10,547 nucleotides of DNA from the NCBI GenBank assembly GCA_030017825.1, contig JASEGW010000048.1, positions 1 to 10,547 of the forward strand. The letters are read 5' to 3'. The notes beneath the pieces were generated by a model, which made no database searches, was not told where the DNA came from, and saw only the letters and a list, made by a program, of their open reading frames with translations. Of the stretch, positions 1-6,580 are shown in pieces (the first letter of the stretch is position 1; every line of letters begins with the position of its first letter). Source of the DNA: a bacterium (GTDB lineage Bacteria > UBA9089 > JAHJRX01). The position numbers and the translations under genes were made by a program.

Positions 1-84
1 GGCATCTATAAGCTTTTTTGTATCTATTGCTGTTATTTCGCAGTAAGTCTATTGATGGACATCAAGAACAAGAGTAATTATTGA
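1..84 (+). other. Possible 3' end of an upstream gene (frame unresolved)
   Basis: Two plus-strand frames are open from the window edge. Frame 1 runs to a TGA at 82-84, and frame 2 gives a short hydrophobic tail (ASISFFVSIAVISQ) ending at a TAA at 44-46. Either could be the C-terminus of a gene cut off by the window. A hydrophobic end in front of a glycosyltransferase would suit a polysaccharide flippase or another membrane protein, but that is inference from context only. About 27 bases after the TGA are untranslated before the next ribosome binding site. Confidence 0.25.
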
Positions 85-97
85 ATCTATCTTTAAC

Positions 98-112
98 CAA
101 GGGGAGGTAATA
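98..112 (+). promoter_or_regulatory. Strong Shine-Dalgarno site for the first glycosyltransferase
   Basis: AAGGGGAGG, followed by a five-base spacer and the ATG at 113, is close to the ideal anti-16S complement and fixes the start codon. It is one of the best ribosome binding sites in the window, whereas several later genes in the cluster have weak ones. Confidence 0.8.
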
Positions 113-895
113 ATGCCTAAAGTAAGTGTTGTAATGGCTGTTTTTAATGAGGAGCAAAATATATCGAGGGCTATGGATAGTATTCTAAGCCAAACTTATA
201 AAGACTTTGAATTCATTATAATTAATGATGGATCTACTGACAATACCTTGAAGATTATTAGAGAATATCGAGATAATAGAATAAAATTAATAGATAAAGG
301 ATATAACAGTGGTTTAGCTGACTCTTTGAATATTGGTATTCAAAATGCTCAAGGTGATTTTATCGCAAGGATGGATGCAGATGATTTTTCAGAAAAGGAC
401 AGATTAGAAATCCAAGTTGAGTTCCTTGAAAATAATCCGGATTTGGTTTTGGTAGGGACTTGGGCATATTTAAATGACTTGAATAGCAATACTAAAAAAA
501 AGTGTGAACCACCAACTTCGGATAAAAGCATAAAAAAATACATGCAAAAAGATAATCCATTTATCCATAGTTCTGTGATGTTGAGAAAAGATATATTGAA
601 AAGGGTAGGTTACTACAACCCTATGGTAGGCATGGAAGATTATGATTTATGGATAAGGATAGGGAAATACTATAAAGTTGCTAATATTCCAATATTTCTT
701 GTAACGAGATATGAAAATAGAAATATTCATACAAGACCTTTTTATAAAGGATTAAAAAGATATGATATTTACTCTCTTAGACTGCAACATCAATTACAAG
801 CGATTAAGAATTTTAGAATATACCCTGAAACAATATGGTATCTATCAAGAACGATTATCTGTATGATACTTTATAAATTAGGTTTGAGGAAATAA
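113..895 (+). CDS. Glycosyltransferase family 2 (GT-A fold)
   Basis: This enzyme probably transfers a sugar from a nucleotide-activated donor to a growing lipid-linked glycan on the cytoplasmic face of the membrane. The N-terminus (residues 3-12, VSVVMAVFNE) is the usual first strand of the GT2 fold. The nucleotide-binding aspartate is D39 in NDGSTD, and the metal-binding DXD motif is D88-A-D90 in ARMDADD. The probable catalytic acidic pair is E175-D176 in MEDYDLW. There is no transmembrane bundle, so it is a soluble or peripheral transferase; 260 residues is normal for small wzx/wzy-cluster GT2 enzymes. The start is fixed by a strong AAGGGGAGG site. The ligase gene begins four bases after its stop, so the two are probably cotranscribed. 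Donor and acceptor sugars cannot be inferred. Confidence 0.93.
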   Translation: MPKVSVVMAVFNEEQNISRAMDSILSQTYKDFEFIIINDGSTDNTLKIIREYRDNRIKLIDKGYNSGLADSLNIGIQNAQGDFIARMDADDFSEKDRLEIQVEFLENNPDLVLVGTWAYLNDLNSNTKKKCEPPTSDKSIKKYMQKDNPFIHSSVMLRKDILKRVGYYNPMVGMEDYDLWIRIGKYYKVANIPIFLVTRYENRNIHTRPFYKGLKRYDIYSLRLQHQLQAIKNFRIYPETIWYLSRTIICMILYKLGLRK

Positions 896-899
896 ATAT

Positions 900-2186
900 A
901 TGTATCAACCAAAACTTAAAATTATTAATCTTGAAAGATATCTGCTTTATGTCCTAATTTTATCTATGGCTACATATGCAATTCCATGGATGAGAATAGA
1001 TCTTGAAAAAACTATAATTCCTATTGGTGGTATATTTTTGCTGTTATTGTGTTTTTTATTACTTATTAGATATCTTTACACTAAAAAAATTGCCTTAAAC
1101 AAAGTGCTTATATTCAGTCTCTTTCTTTTGTATTTTTCTATTGTTTCATCGAGCTTTTTTCCTATTAGTTTAGAAACAGAAAGAATCATTAAATCATCAA
1201 TATTTATGATCTTACCCATTTTATTTACTCAGATATTAAATGACTATAAATCCTTAAAGATAGCTATTTATTCAATAATCATAGTTGGTATTATACTTGG
1301 CATCTATGGTTTCTATAATTATTTTACAGGGAATATAGGAGGAGAAACTGAAAAAGATTGGTGGTGGACTTATGCAAGGTATTATGGGATTCATTACTTG
1401 CCATCTACAAGAAATTCAGATATATATTACATTGCAATACCATTTATTTTTGTCTTAACGCTTCTATTCTTTAGTAGCTTAAGGCTATCTTTTTTTAAGA
1501 TATCTTTATTATTAAGTAGTTCTATAATGTTTTTTTTGGGAATACTTCTCTCATTTTCCAGAGGAGTATGGTTTTCTTTAGCTATGACTATTACTGTTTT
1601 TCTGTTTTTGATTTATAAAGGGCTGGGTATCTCTAAGAGAAGTAAGCTAAAATTTTGGTTATTAACTATTTTGATTATTATCTTTTTAATAGTTGGCTTA
1701 AAGGCATTGAATTACTTTGGTATGTACAACTATTTTATTGGCAAGGTGATAAGCATTTTATCTCCTGAGACTGCTAGTTATTATTTAGAAGAAAGCATCA
1801 GCAATAAAGAAAGGATAGAGATAATTAAAGCTACTTTTAATATTATTATCAATAATCCATTTGGCGTGGGCCAGGATAATCTAAGATATTTTTATCCTTC
1901 TTATGGATTATATGTATATCACCCAGAGAATAGCTATCTTCACATATTGGCTGAAAACGGACTATTTGGCTTTATCGGATACTTAATCTTTATCTTTTAT
2001 CCATTAGTATTTCTTTATAGAAAGATAAAAGAAGGCTCTCATGATTGGGTAAGGATAAGCATTTTTTTGGTTTTAATTTATTTAGCCATCTCTTATATGT
2101 TTAATGTTGAAGTATTCAGCTTTTATAATTGGATCATTCATTCTATAATATGGAGCAGTATTACTGTAAAAAGGGAGCATAAATGA
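900..2186 (+). CDS. O-antigen ligase / polymerase family membrane protein (Wzy_C, WaaL-like)
   Basis: This is a polytopic inner-membrane protein of 428 residues with about ten or more hydrophobic segments and a large soluble loop near residues 275-345. The family signatures are SRGVW at 220-224, after a transmembrane segment, and H341-PENSYLH with E352-NGLFG, which match the conserved loop and following helix of the Wzy_C ligase family. Family members either polymerise repeat units on undecaprenyl pyrophosphate (Wzy) or attach glycans to lipid A core or protein (WaaL, PglL type). Sequence alone does not separate these roles. A GAGG at about 886-889 lies inside the end of the preceding gene and can serve the ATG at 900. 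The stop codon overlaps the next ATG by four bases, implying translational coupling. Confidence 0.88.
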   Translation: MYQPKLKIINLERYLLYVLILSMATYAIPWMRIDLEKTIIPIGGIFLLLLCFLLLIRYLYTKKIALNKVLIFSLFLLYFSIVSSSFFPISLETERIIKSSIFMILPILFTQILNDYKSLKIAIYSIIIVGIILGIYGFYNYFTGNIGGETEKDWWWTYARYYGIHYLPSTRNSDIYYIAIPFIFVLTLLFFSSLRLSFFKISLLLSSSIMFFLGILLSFSRGVWFSLAMTITVFLFLIYKGLGISKRSKLKFWLLTILIIIFLIVGLKALNYFGMYNYFIGKVISILSPETASYYLEESISNKERIEIIKATFNIIINNPFGVGQDNLRYFYPSYGLYVYHPENSYLHILAENGLFGFIGYLIFIFYPLVFLYRKIKEGSHDWVRISIFLVLIYLAISYMFNVEVFSFYNWIIHSIIWSSITVKREHK

Positions 2187-3256
2187 TTGAGAGGATAAAG
2201 TTAGCTATTAAAAATCCAAAAAGGGTAATTTATAGATGTAAAGAGAGGCTAATAAAAAGGCTGAATGAAGAATCTCTAATAGATGAATCAATCAGGTATT
2301 TTTCTTCAAATAAAAAGGAGATCAGGATATTTTTAGTAAATCCAAAGTATGACTATGGAGATAGGACAAGAGGCCTGAGTTTTGAGGAGAATAATTTTCT
2401 CCACACTCTAATTCATTCAGGTTATGAAGTTATTGCCTTTGACCCACTTTCTACTATGAAAAAATATGGAAAAAGAATAATGAATCGCATACTTATAGAA
2501 AATATTTATCGGTGGAGTCCAGATATTGTATTTTTTGTTTTATTTAAGGATGAAATAGAATTTGATACCTTGTTAGAAATTAGAGATAATATGGAGATGA
2601 AGACCCTAAACTGGTTTTGTGACGATCACTGGAGATTCGACACATTCTCTAAATTTTATGCGCCATATTTTAGTTATATTGTGACAACTTATAAAGAAGC
2701 TGCGAAAAGATATAAAGAAATTAAATATGAAAATGTAATATTCTCTCAATGGGCATGCAATCACTTTTTATATAGAAAATTGAATCTACCTTATAAGTAT
2801 GATGTTTCGTTTGTAGGGCAGCCGCATGGAGATAGGCCAAAGATTATTAAAAACCTTATAAAATATAGGATTAATGTAGAATGCTTTGGATTTGGTTGGC
2901 CGAAGGGAAGAGTAAGTACTTATGAAATGATTAAAATATTTAATCAGAGTAAGATAAACTTAAATCTGAGTAATGCCTCAAGGGGACAGATAAATCAAAT
3001 AAAAGGGAGAGATTTTGAGATACCTGGTTGTGGTAGTTTTATGATAACAGGTTTTAATGAAGCACTAAAAGAGTTTTTTGAAATAGGAAAAGAAGTGGTT
3101 GTATATACAGATATTGAAGATCTGATAGAAAAAATTAGATATTTTTTGAAAAACGATGAAGAAAGAGAAAGAATTAAAGAGGAAGGTTATAGAAGGGTAT
3201 TAAAAGAACATACCTACGAGAATCGATTTGAGAAAATATTTGAAGCAATTTTCTAA
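2183..3256 (+). CDS. CgeB-like glycosyltransferase (GT-B fold, Glyco_trans_1_2 C-terminal domain)
   Basis: The product has 357 residues. The N-terminal half (about 45-200) resembles the Rossmann-like donor half of CgeB/DUF3880 proteins, with IRIFLVNPKYDYGD at 47-60 and NWFCDDHWR at 143-151. The C-terminal half (about 208-352) carries the CgeB-type glycosyltransferase signature: VSFVGQPHGDR near 208-218, a KINLNLSN strand at 257-264, and GRDFEIPGCGSFMIT at 275-289. It continues into the VVVYTDIEDLIEKIRYFL segment and a helical end. This family is named after a spore-maturation protein but is common in surface-glycan clusters, where it is assumed to transfer sugars or glycerol-like groups. The start overlaps the ligase stop (ATGA) and has its own AGGGAG site at 2172-2177. 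The next reading frame begins immediately after its stop. Confidence 0.85.
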   Translation: MIERIKLAIKNPKRVIYRCKERLIKRLNEESLIDESIRYFSSNKKEIRIFLVNPKYDYGDRTRGLSFEENNFLHTLIHSGYEVIAFDPLSTMKKYGKRIMNRILIENIYRWSPDIVFFVLFKDEIEFDTLLEIRDNMEMKTLNWFCDDHWRFDTFSKFYAPYFSYIVTTYKEAAKRYKEIKYENVIFSQWACNHFLYRKLNLPYKYDVSFVGQPHGDRPKIIKNLIKYRINVECFGFGWPKGRVSTYEMIKIFNQSKINLNLSNASRGQINQIKGRDFEIPGCGSFMITGFNEALKEFFEIGKEVVVYTDIEDLIEKIRYFLKNDEERERIKEEGYRRVLKEHTYENRFEKIFEAIF

Positions 3257-3810
3257 ATGAAAAAGAGTAAATTACATATTGGATATGATGATGTAATCTT
3301 AAATGGGTTTTATAATATTGGCATTACAATGTATAAAGGAATTGATATTATTGCAGACTTGCAAAACCTTCGATTTTTAAAGGATGAATCGGTATCTTAT
3401 ATATACAGCTCAGTTTTTAGAGCACTTCCCAACTGCTAAAATACCCGAGATATTTATTGAGCTTTATCGTGTCTTAAAATATGGTAGTTTACTTCAAATT
3501 TCTGTCCCAGATATGGACAAAATTTGTAAATTATATGTAAAGAATATTGAGTGGTTTACTCCACCCAATAATCTATGGCTGGGAATGATATACGGTAGGC
3601 AGCGGAATAAGTATGATTTTCATCTTACGGGTTTAATTTTCTATGGATAAAATATCTCCTTGAAAAAGTGAATTTTCTCAACTTGTTAAAGTAAAAAACT
3701 TTAGTTATGCTCGTGATGGCTCTGAAAGCAATATGCCATTTGGAAAAGTAAATTTGAATGTTCAGGCGATATGTGTAAGTTGCCAAAGAGTTATAGAACT
3801 TCTTTTGTAG
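3257..3810 (+). pseudogene. Frameshifted SAM-dependent methyltransferase (COG4627-like)
   Basis: The reading begins at the ATG directly after the previous stop, with KLHIGYDDVILNGFYNIG, the degenerate SAM-binding start of small class I methyltransferases from glycan clusters. Near 3400-3412 the frame shifts: IYSS continues as QFLEHFPTAKIPEIF one frame over, followed by LYRVLKYGSLLQISVPD. Near 3629 it shifts again, after the conserved RQRNKYDFHLTG, into FNFLWIKYLLEKVNF. Near 3688 a third shift leads into VKNFSYARDGSESNMPFG and NLNVQAI, ending at the TAG at 3808. Pieced together, these segments give the full order of the family, so an intact gene was broken by at least three indels. The first SAM motif is also weak (HIGYDDV where HIGCG is usual). 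The ancestral role was probably methylation of a glycan residue. The pieces lie next to runs of T, G or A, so assembly error is an alternative. Confidence 0.75.
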
Positions 3811-3938
3811 AAAGATGTTTGTTGATGGCCGAGAAAATTCTCAGTATAGGAGTTAAATTGATTGTTAGCATTAGATTATATCTTTACAGACAAAAAAGAA
3901 TCAAATTATTGGAAGATTCAGGGGGGGGGGCAAACTCT
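3771..3938 (+). other. Open frame joined in phase to the GT4 start; possible C-terminal tail of the methyltransferase
   Basis: A stop-free frame of 56 codons runs from an ATG at 3771 into the GT4 gene. It includes a basic, amphipathic stretch (AEKILSIGVKLIVSIRLYLY) ending in KLLEDSGGG. This stretch is not part of a GT4 domain, which clearly starts at 3939. It may be a C-terminal extension of the broken methyltransferase reached by a fourth frame change, or a remnant of another small gene. There is no good Shine-Dalgarno site before 3771. If the G-run at 3921-3930 were one base shorter, this frame would stop at a TGA overlapping the GT4 ATG. Confidence 0.35.
3921..3930 (+). repeat. Ten-base poly-G tract immediately upstream of the GT4 start
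   Basis: This is a pure run of ten G in a roughly 70% A+T region, ending eight bases before the ATG at 3939. The run occupies the ribosome-binding position for the GT4 gene and lies in the end of the upstream open frame. Mononucleotide G runs of this length are slippage-prone and drive phase variation of glycan genes in Campylobacter and Helicobacter. Such runs are also prone to sequencing miscounts. Confidence 0.8.
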
Positions 3939-5075
3939 ATGAATATATTATTTACGGTTGAATTTTACTACCCTAAAATTGGGGGAGTGGAATTATGGAC
4001 TCAAGTCTTAGCAGAACACTTTGCATCAAAAGGACATAAGATATACGTTGCAACAACTTATTTGGAAAACAGAGAGACAAGAAACTTAAATGATGTAAAT
4101 ATTTTGGAGTTTAATATTAAAGGTAATAGAGTCAAAGGGATAAAAGAGTTAACAAAAGATGATATAAAAAGATATAAGAACTTAATTTTAAAAGGTGATT
4201 TTGATGTTATCTTTCAGCATGCGGCTCAAACATGGCATACGGATTTAATATTTGAGATTATTGAGGAAGTAAAAGCTAAAAAGATTCTAATTCCATGTGG
4301 CTACTCTGGGTTATCTACACCATTGCGAAGATTAATATACTATAAATACTTTAAAAAATTACCGAGATATTTACACAAATACGATCTTTTAATCTATCAT
4401 TATGAAGGATATAGGGACTATAAGTTTGGACGAAAGTATAGTTTAAATAAATATAAAATTATACCGATTGGTATTAACTTAAACGAGTTTCGAAAGGTCT
4501 ACGAAAATGATAAAATAAAATTTAGAGAAAAGTATAAAGTTAATAGTAAATATATAATTCTTAATGTATCAAACCATTATAAAGTTAAAGGTCACTATTT
4601 CGCAATAAAAACTTTTAAAAGATTATTAAAACAAAGAATAGATGTTTCTCTATTAATCATAGGGAATCCAGCTATGGTCACAAAACAAAGTTGCTATCAG
4701 GCTTGTTTTAAATATTCACAGACTAATGACAAGTTTAAAATATTTACTGAGGTCCCTCGGAAAGATATAATCAAAGCTTATATAGAAAGTGATGTGTTTT
4801 TTCTCAGTTCTGAAATTGAATACTTCCCTATAGTGATATTAGAATCAATGGCAGCAAATCTGCCTTATGTATCTACAGATGTTGGCTGCGCAGGGAATCT
4901 TGGTAAAGGGATACTTGTTCATGATGCAAGAGAAGCTGCTGAGGCAATTAAACAGATGCTTTTTGATAAAGAGCTAAGGAATAACATAATAAGACATAAC
5001 CAAATGAAAATAGAAGATCAATATGAGATTAATAAAATTCTAAAACTTTATGAAAAAGCTCTTAATGAACTTTAA
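3939..5075 (+). CDS. Glycosyltransferase family 4 (GT-B fold)
   Basis: This is a retaining-type GT-B enzyme of 378 residues, the usual length for the family. The N-terminal acceptor domain opens with MNILFTVEFYYPKIGGVELW, the standard GT4 start containing the GG loop, followed by LAEHFASKGHKIYVATT. The C-terminal donor-binding domain begins near ILNVSNHYKVKGHY, whose lysines sit where the phosphate-contacting residues usually are. It contains the EX7E motif, E294-YFPIVIL-E302, followed by SMAANLPYVSTDVGCAGNL. I place the start at 3939 rather than at the in-frame ATG at 3771, because the fold begins there and the upstream 56 codons are foreign to the family. The poly-G tract in front may act as the Shine-Dalgarno site. 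The next gene follows after 20 bases. The sugar specificity is not determinable. Confidence 0.9.
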   Translation: MNILFTVEFYYPKIGGVELWTQVLAEHFASKGHKIYVATTYLENRETRNLNDVNILEFNIKGNRVKGIKELTKDDIKRYKNLILKGDFDVIFQHAAQTWHTDLIFEIIEEVKAKKILIPCGYSGLSTPLRRLIYYKYFKKLPRYLHKYDLLIYHYEGYRDYKFGRKYSLNKYKIIPIGINLNEFRKVYENDKIKFREKYKVNSKYIILNVSNHYKVKGHYFAIKTFKRLLKQRIDVSLLIIGNPAMVTKQSCYQACFKYSQTNDKFKIFTEVPRKDIIKAYIESDVFFLSSEIEYFPIVILESMAANLPYVSTDVGCAGNLGKGILVHDAREAAEAIKQMLFDKELRNNIIRHNQMKIEDQYEINKILKLYEKALNEL

Positions 5076-5095
5076 TTTTACAAAGGCTTTCGAAT

Positions 5096-5926
5096 ATGTT
5101 TTCAGTATTAATGTCAGTTTATTATAAAGAAAAGCCAAATTATCTTGACCTGGCTTTTAAGTCTCTTTATGATCAGACAGTTAAAGACTTTCAAATTGTC
5201 TTGATATGCGATGGTCCTTTAACGAAAAAATTAGATGATCGGATAAAAGTATGGAAATCTATATCCAAGAAAAAATTATTAGTTGTAAGATTAAAAGAAA
5301 ACAAAGGGTTAGGAATAGCTCTACAGGAGGGACTCAAACATTGCAAATATGATATAATCGCTAGGATGGATGCAGATGATTATTGCGATCCCACCCGTTT
5401 AGAAAAACAATATAATTTTTTGAAACATAATCTCTCTATTGATGTGGTAAGTTGCACACTAAAAGAATTTGTGAAAACCCCCGATAACGTAATTTCTCTA
5501 AAACCGGCGTATAGAACGCATCAAGAGATCGAAAAAAAGTTTTGGTTTAGAAGCCCTATAAATCATCCTGCTGCAATGTTTAGGAAAAAAGCAGTTTTAG
5601 AAGTAGGAGGATATAAAGATTTACTCTTTTTGGAAGATTATTACTTATGGGCCAGAATATGGGTAAATGGAGGAAAATTTTGGAATCTTAGTGAACCGCT
5701 TTATTATCAACGTATAAATCAAAATTTATATCGACGAAGAGGTGGAATTATACAATTAAAAAATGAAATTTTTATAAGGCACTACTTATATAAAAACCAT
5801 AAAATAAGGTTTCTTCAATTTCTTACTACAATAGTTATTCAAGTATTTCTTAGATTAGTACCTTCTAAAGTCCGCCGTTTACTTTGGTCTATAGTCAGAA
5901 AAAAGTATAAGGTTCCAAAAGTCTAA
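5096..5926 (+). CDS. Glycosyltransferase family 2, AmsE-like
   Basis: This GT-A fold transferase of 276 residues resembles the AmsE/WaaV group of exopolysaccharide GT2 enzymes. It opens with FSVLMSVYYKEKPNYLDLAFKS, and this spaced 'YYKEKPxxLxxAxxSL' form is typical of AmsE relatives. The nucleotide-binding aspartate is D39 in ICDGPL, the DXD motif is D92-A-D94 in ARMDADDYCDP, and the acidic pair is E180-D181 in FLEDYYLWARI. The C-terminal part (about 225-276) is rich in aromatic and basic residues, suggesting peripheral membrane contact. An AAAGG at 5082-5086 lies nine bases before the ATG and is a weak site. It shares the RMDADD core with the first GT2 gene, but the two differ elsewhere and are not a recent duplication. 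Confidence 0.92.
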   Translation: MFSVLMSVYYKEKPNYLDLAFKSLYDQTVKDFQIVLICDGPLTKKLDDRIKVWKSISKKKLLVVRLKENKGLGIALQEGLKHCKYDIIARMDADDYCDPTRLEKQYNFLKHNLSIDVVSCTLKEFVKTPDNVISLKPAYRTHQEIEKKFWFRSPINHPAAMFRKKAVLEVGGYKDLLFLEDYYLWARIWVNGGKFWNLSEPLYYQRINQNLYRRRGGIIQLKNEIFIRHYLYKNHKIRFLQFLTTIVIQVFLRLVPSKVRRLLWSIVRKKYKVPKV

Positions 5927-5985
5927 GCAGATACAATGATAAAAATGCTATATTTAGGTGAAAGGTTTAGGTATCAAATAAAAAT

Positions 5986-6428
5986 ATGAATATCTTAGTA
6001 ATAGGCGGAAGTGGATTTATTGGAACTCGACTTATAGAAAGACTTCTTAAAGCTGGTTATACTGTTAGGAATTACGATAAAAATCAATCTGAAACTTATC
6101 CTAACTTGACTTTTATAGGAGATGTACGAGATAAAGAAAATTTATCAGAACAAGCAAAAGAAATAGATGTTATTTATAATTTGGCAGCTGAACATCAAGA
6201 TAATGTCCAACCAGTGTCTTTGTATTACGATGTAAATGTCAAAGGAGCAGAAAATGTAGTTTATGCAGCTAAAAAGAATGAAATAAGGACAATTATCTTT
6301 ACAAGCACCGTTGCCTTGTATGGTTTGAATAAAGGTATTCCTTCTGAGGATAATTTAATAGAGCCTTTTAATGTAGAGAAGCGTTAAAACGAACAATTAG
6401 GTATGAATTTCCTGAATATTTTTCTTAA
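5986..6428 (+). pseudogene. Internally deleted NAD-dependent epimerase/dehydratase (extended SDR)
   Basis: The first 127 or so residues are a normal extended short-chain dehydrogenase N-terminus. They include the NAD-binding GGSGFIG at 7-13, a charged end of the second strand (YDKN), GDVRD for adenine contact, NLAAEHQ, NVKGAENV, and the TSTVALYG strand with the active-site serine region. The frame stops at 6385-6387 after EPFNVEKR, before the expected YxxxK catalytic pair. One frame over, from 6378, the codons read EALKRTIRYEFPEYFS and stop at 6426-6428. That matches the C-terminal helix of sugar-nucleotide epimerases (compare 'EEGLKRTIEYEF'). The middle of the protein, roughly 150-180 residues including YxxxK and the substrate domain, is therefore missing, and the junction near 6375-6378 is out of frame. 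The gene should be inactive. Its original role was probably to make a nucleotide sugar for the cluster. Confidence 0.8.
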
Positions 6429-6479
6429 ACCCACTCTGTGTAAATAAATTATGATAAAAAGATAGAAAATGTTATTTAT

Positions 6480-6508
6480 TTGACAAGATTAATACAGTAT
6501 GGTAAATT
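6480..6508 (+). promoter_or_regulatory. Candidate promoter P1 for the polyprenyl-phosphate transferase gene
   Basis: A perfect -35 (TTGACA, 6480-6485) is followed after 17 bases by TAAATT (6503-6508), which matches four of six -10 positions. Transcription would start near 6515, giving a leader of about 65 bases. It lies just after the broken epimerase, which would make the next gene independent of the upstream cluster. Confidence 0.55.
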
Positions 6509-6519
6509 TCTATAGGTTT

Positions 6520-6541
6520 AAAATAGTTGAATCTATTTTTT
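6520..6541 (+). terminator. Weak AT-rich hairpin with T-run
   Basis: AAAATAG (6520-6526) and CTATTTT (6533-6539) can form a seven-pair stem around a six-base loop, with T residues continuing to 6541. Only one G-C pair is present, so stability is low. It could be a leftover terminator for the glycan operon or a chance inverted repeat, and it overlaps the second promoter candidate. Confidence 0.25.
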
Positions 6542-6554
6542 AACAGATTATAAT
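6527..6554 (+). promoter_or_regulatory. Candidate promoter P2 for the polyprenyl-phosphate transferase gene
   Basis: TTGAAT (6527-6532), a 16-base spacer and a perfect TATAAT (6549-6554) precede the ATG at 6581. The start point would be near 6561, leaving about 20 bases of leader. In DNA this A+T-rich, chance -10 matches are frequent, so either or both promoters may be real. Confidence 0.45.
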
Positions 6555-6580
6555 TAATAATTTTGTTTCTTATATAAAAA

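Noticed and set aside
349..543. Minus-strand open frame inside the first GT2 gene
   Set aside because: It is antisense to conserved GT2 motifs, has no ribosome binding site, and its product resembles no protein I recognise.
3771..3773. Start of the GT4 gene at the upstream in-frame ATG
   Set aside because: The GT4 fold begins at 3939, the extra 56 codons are not family sequence, and no ribosome site precedes 3771.
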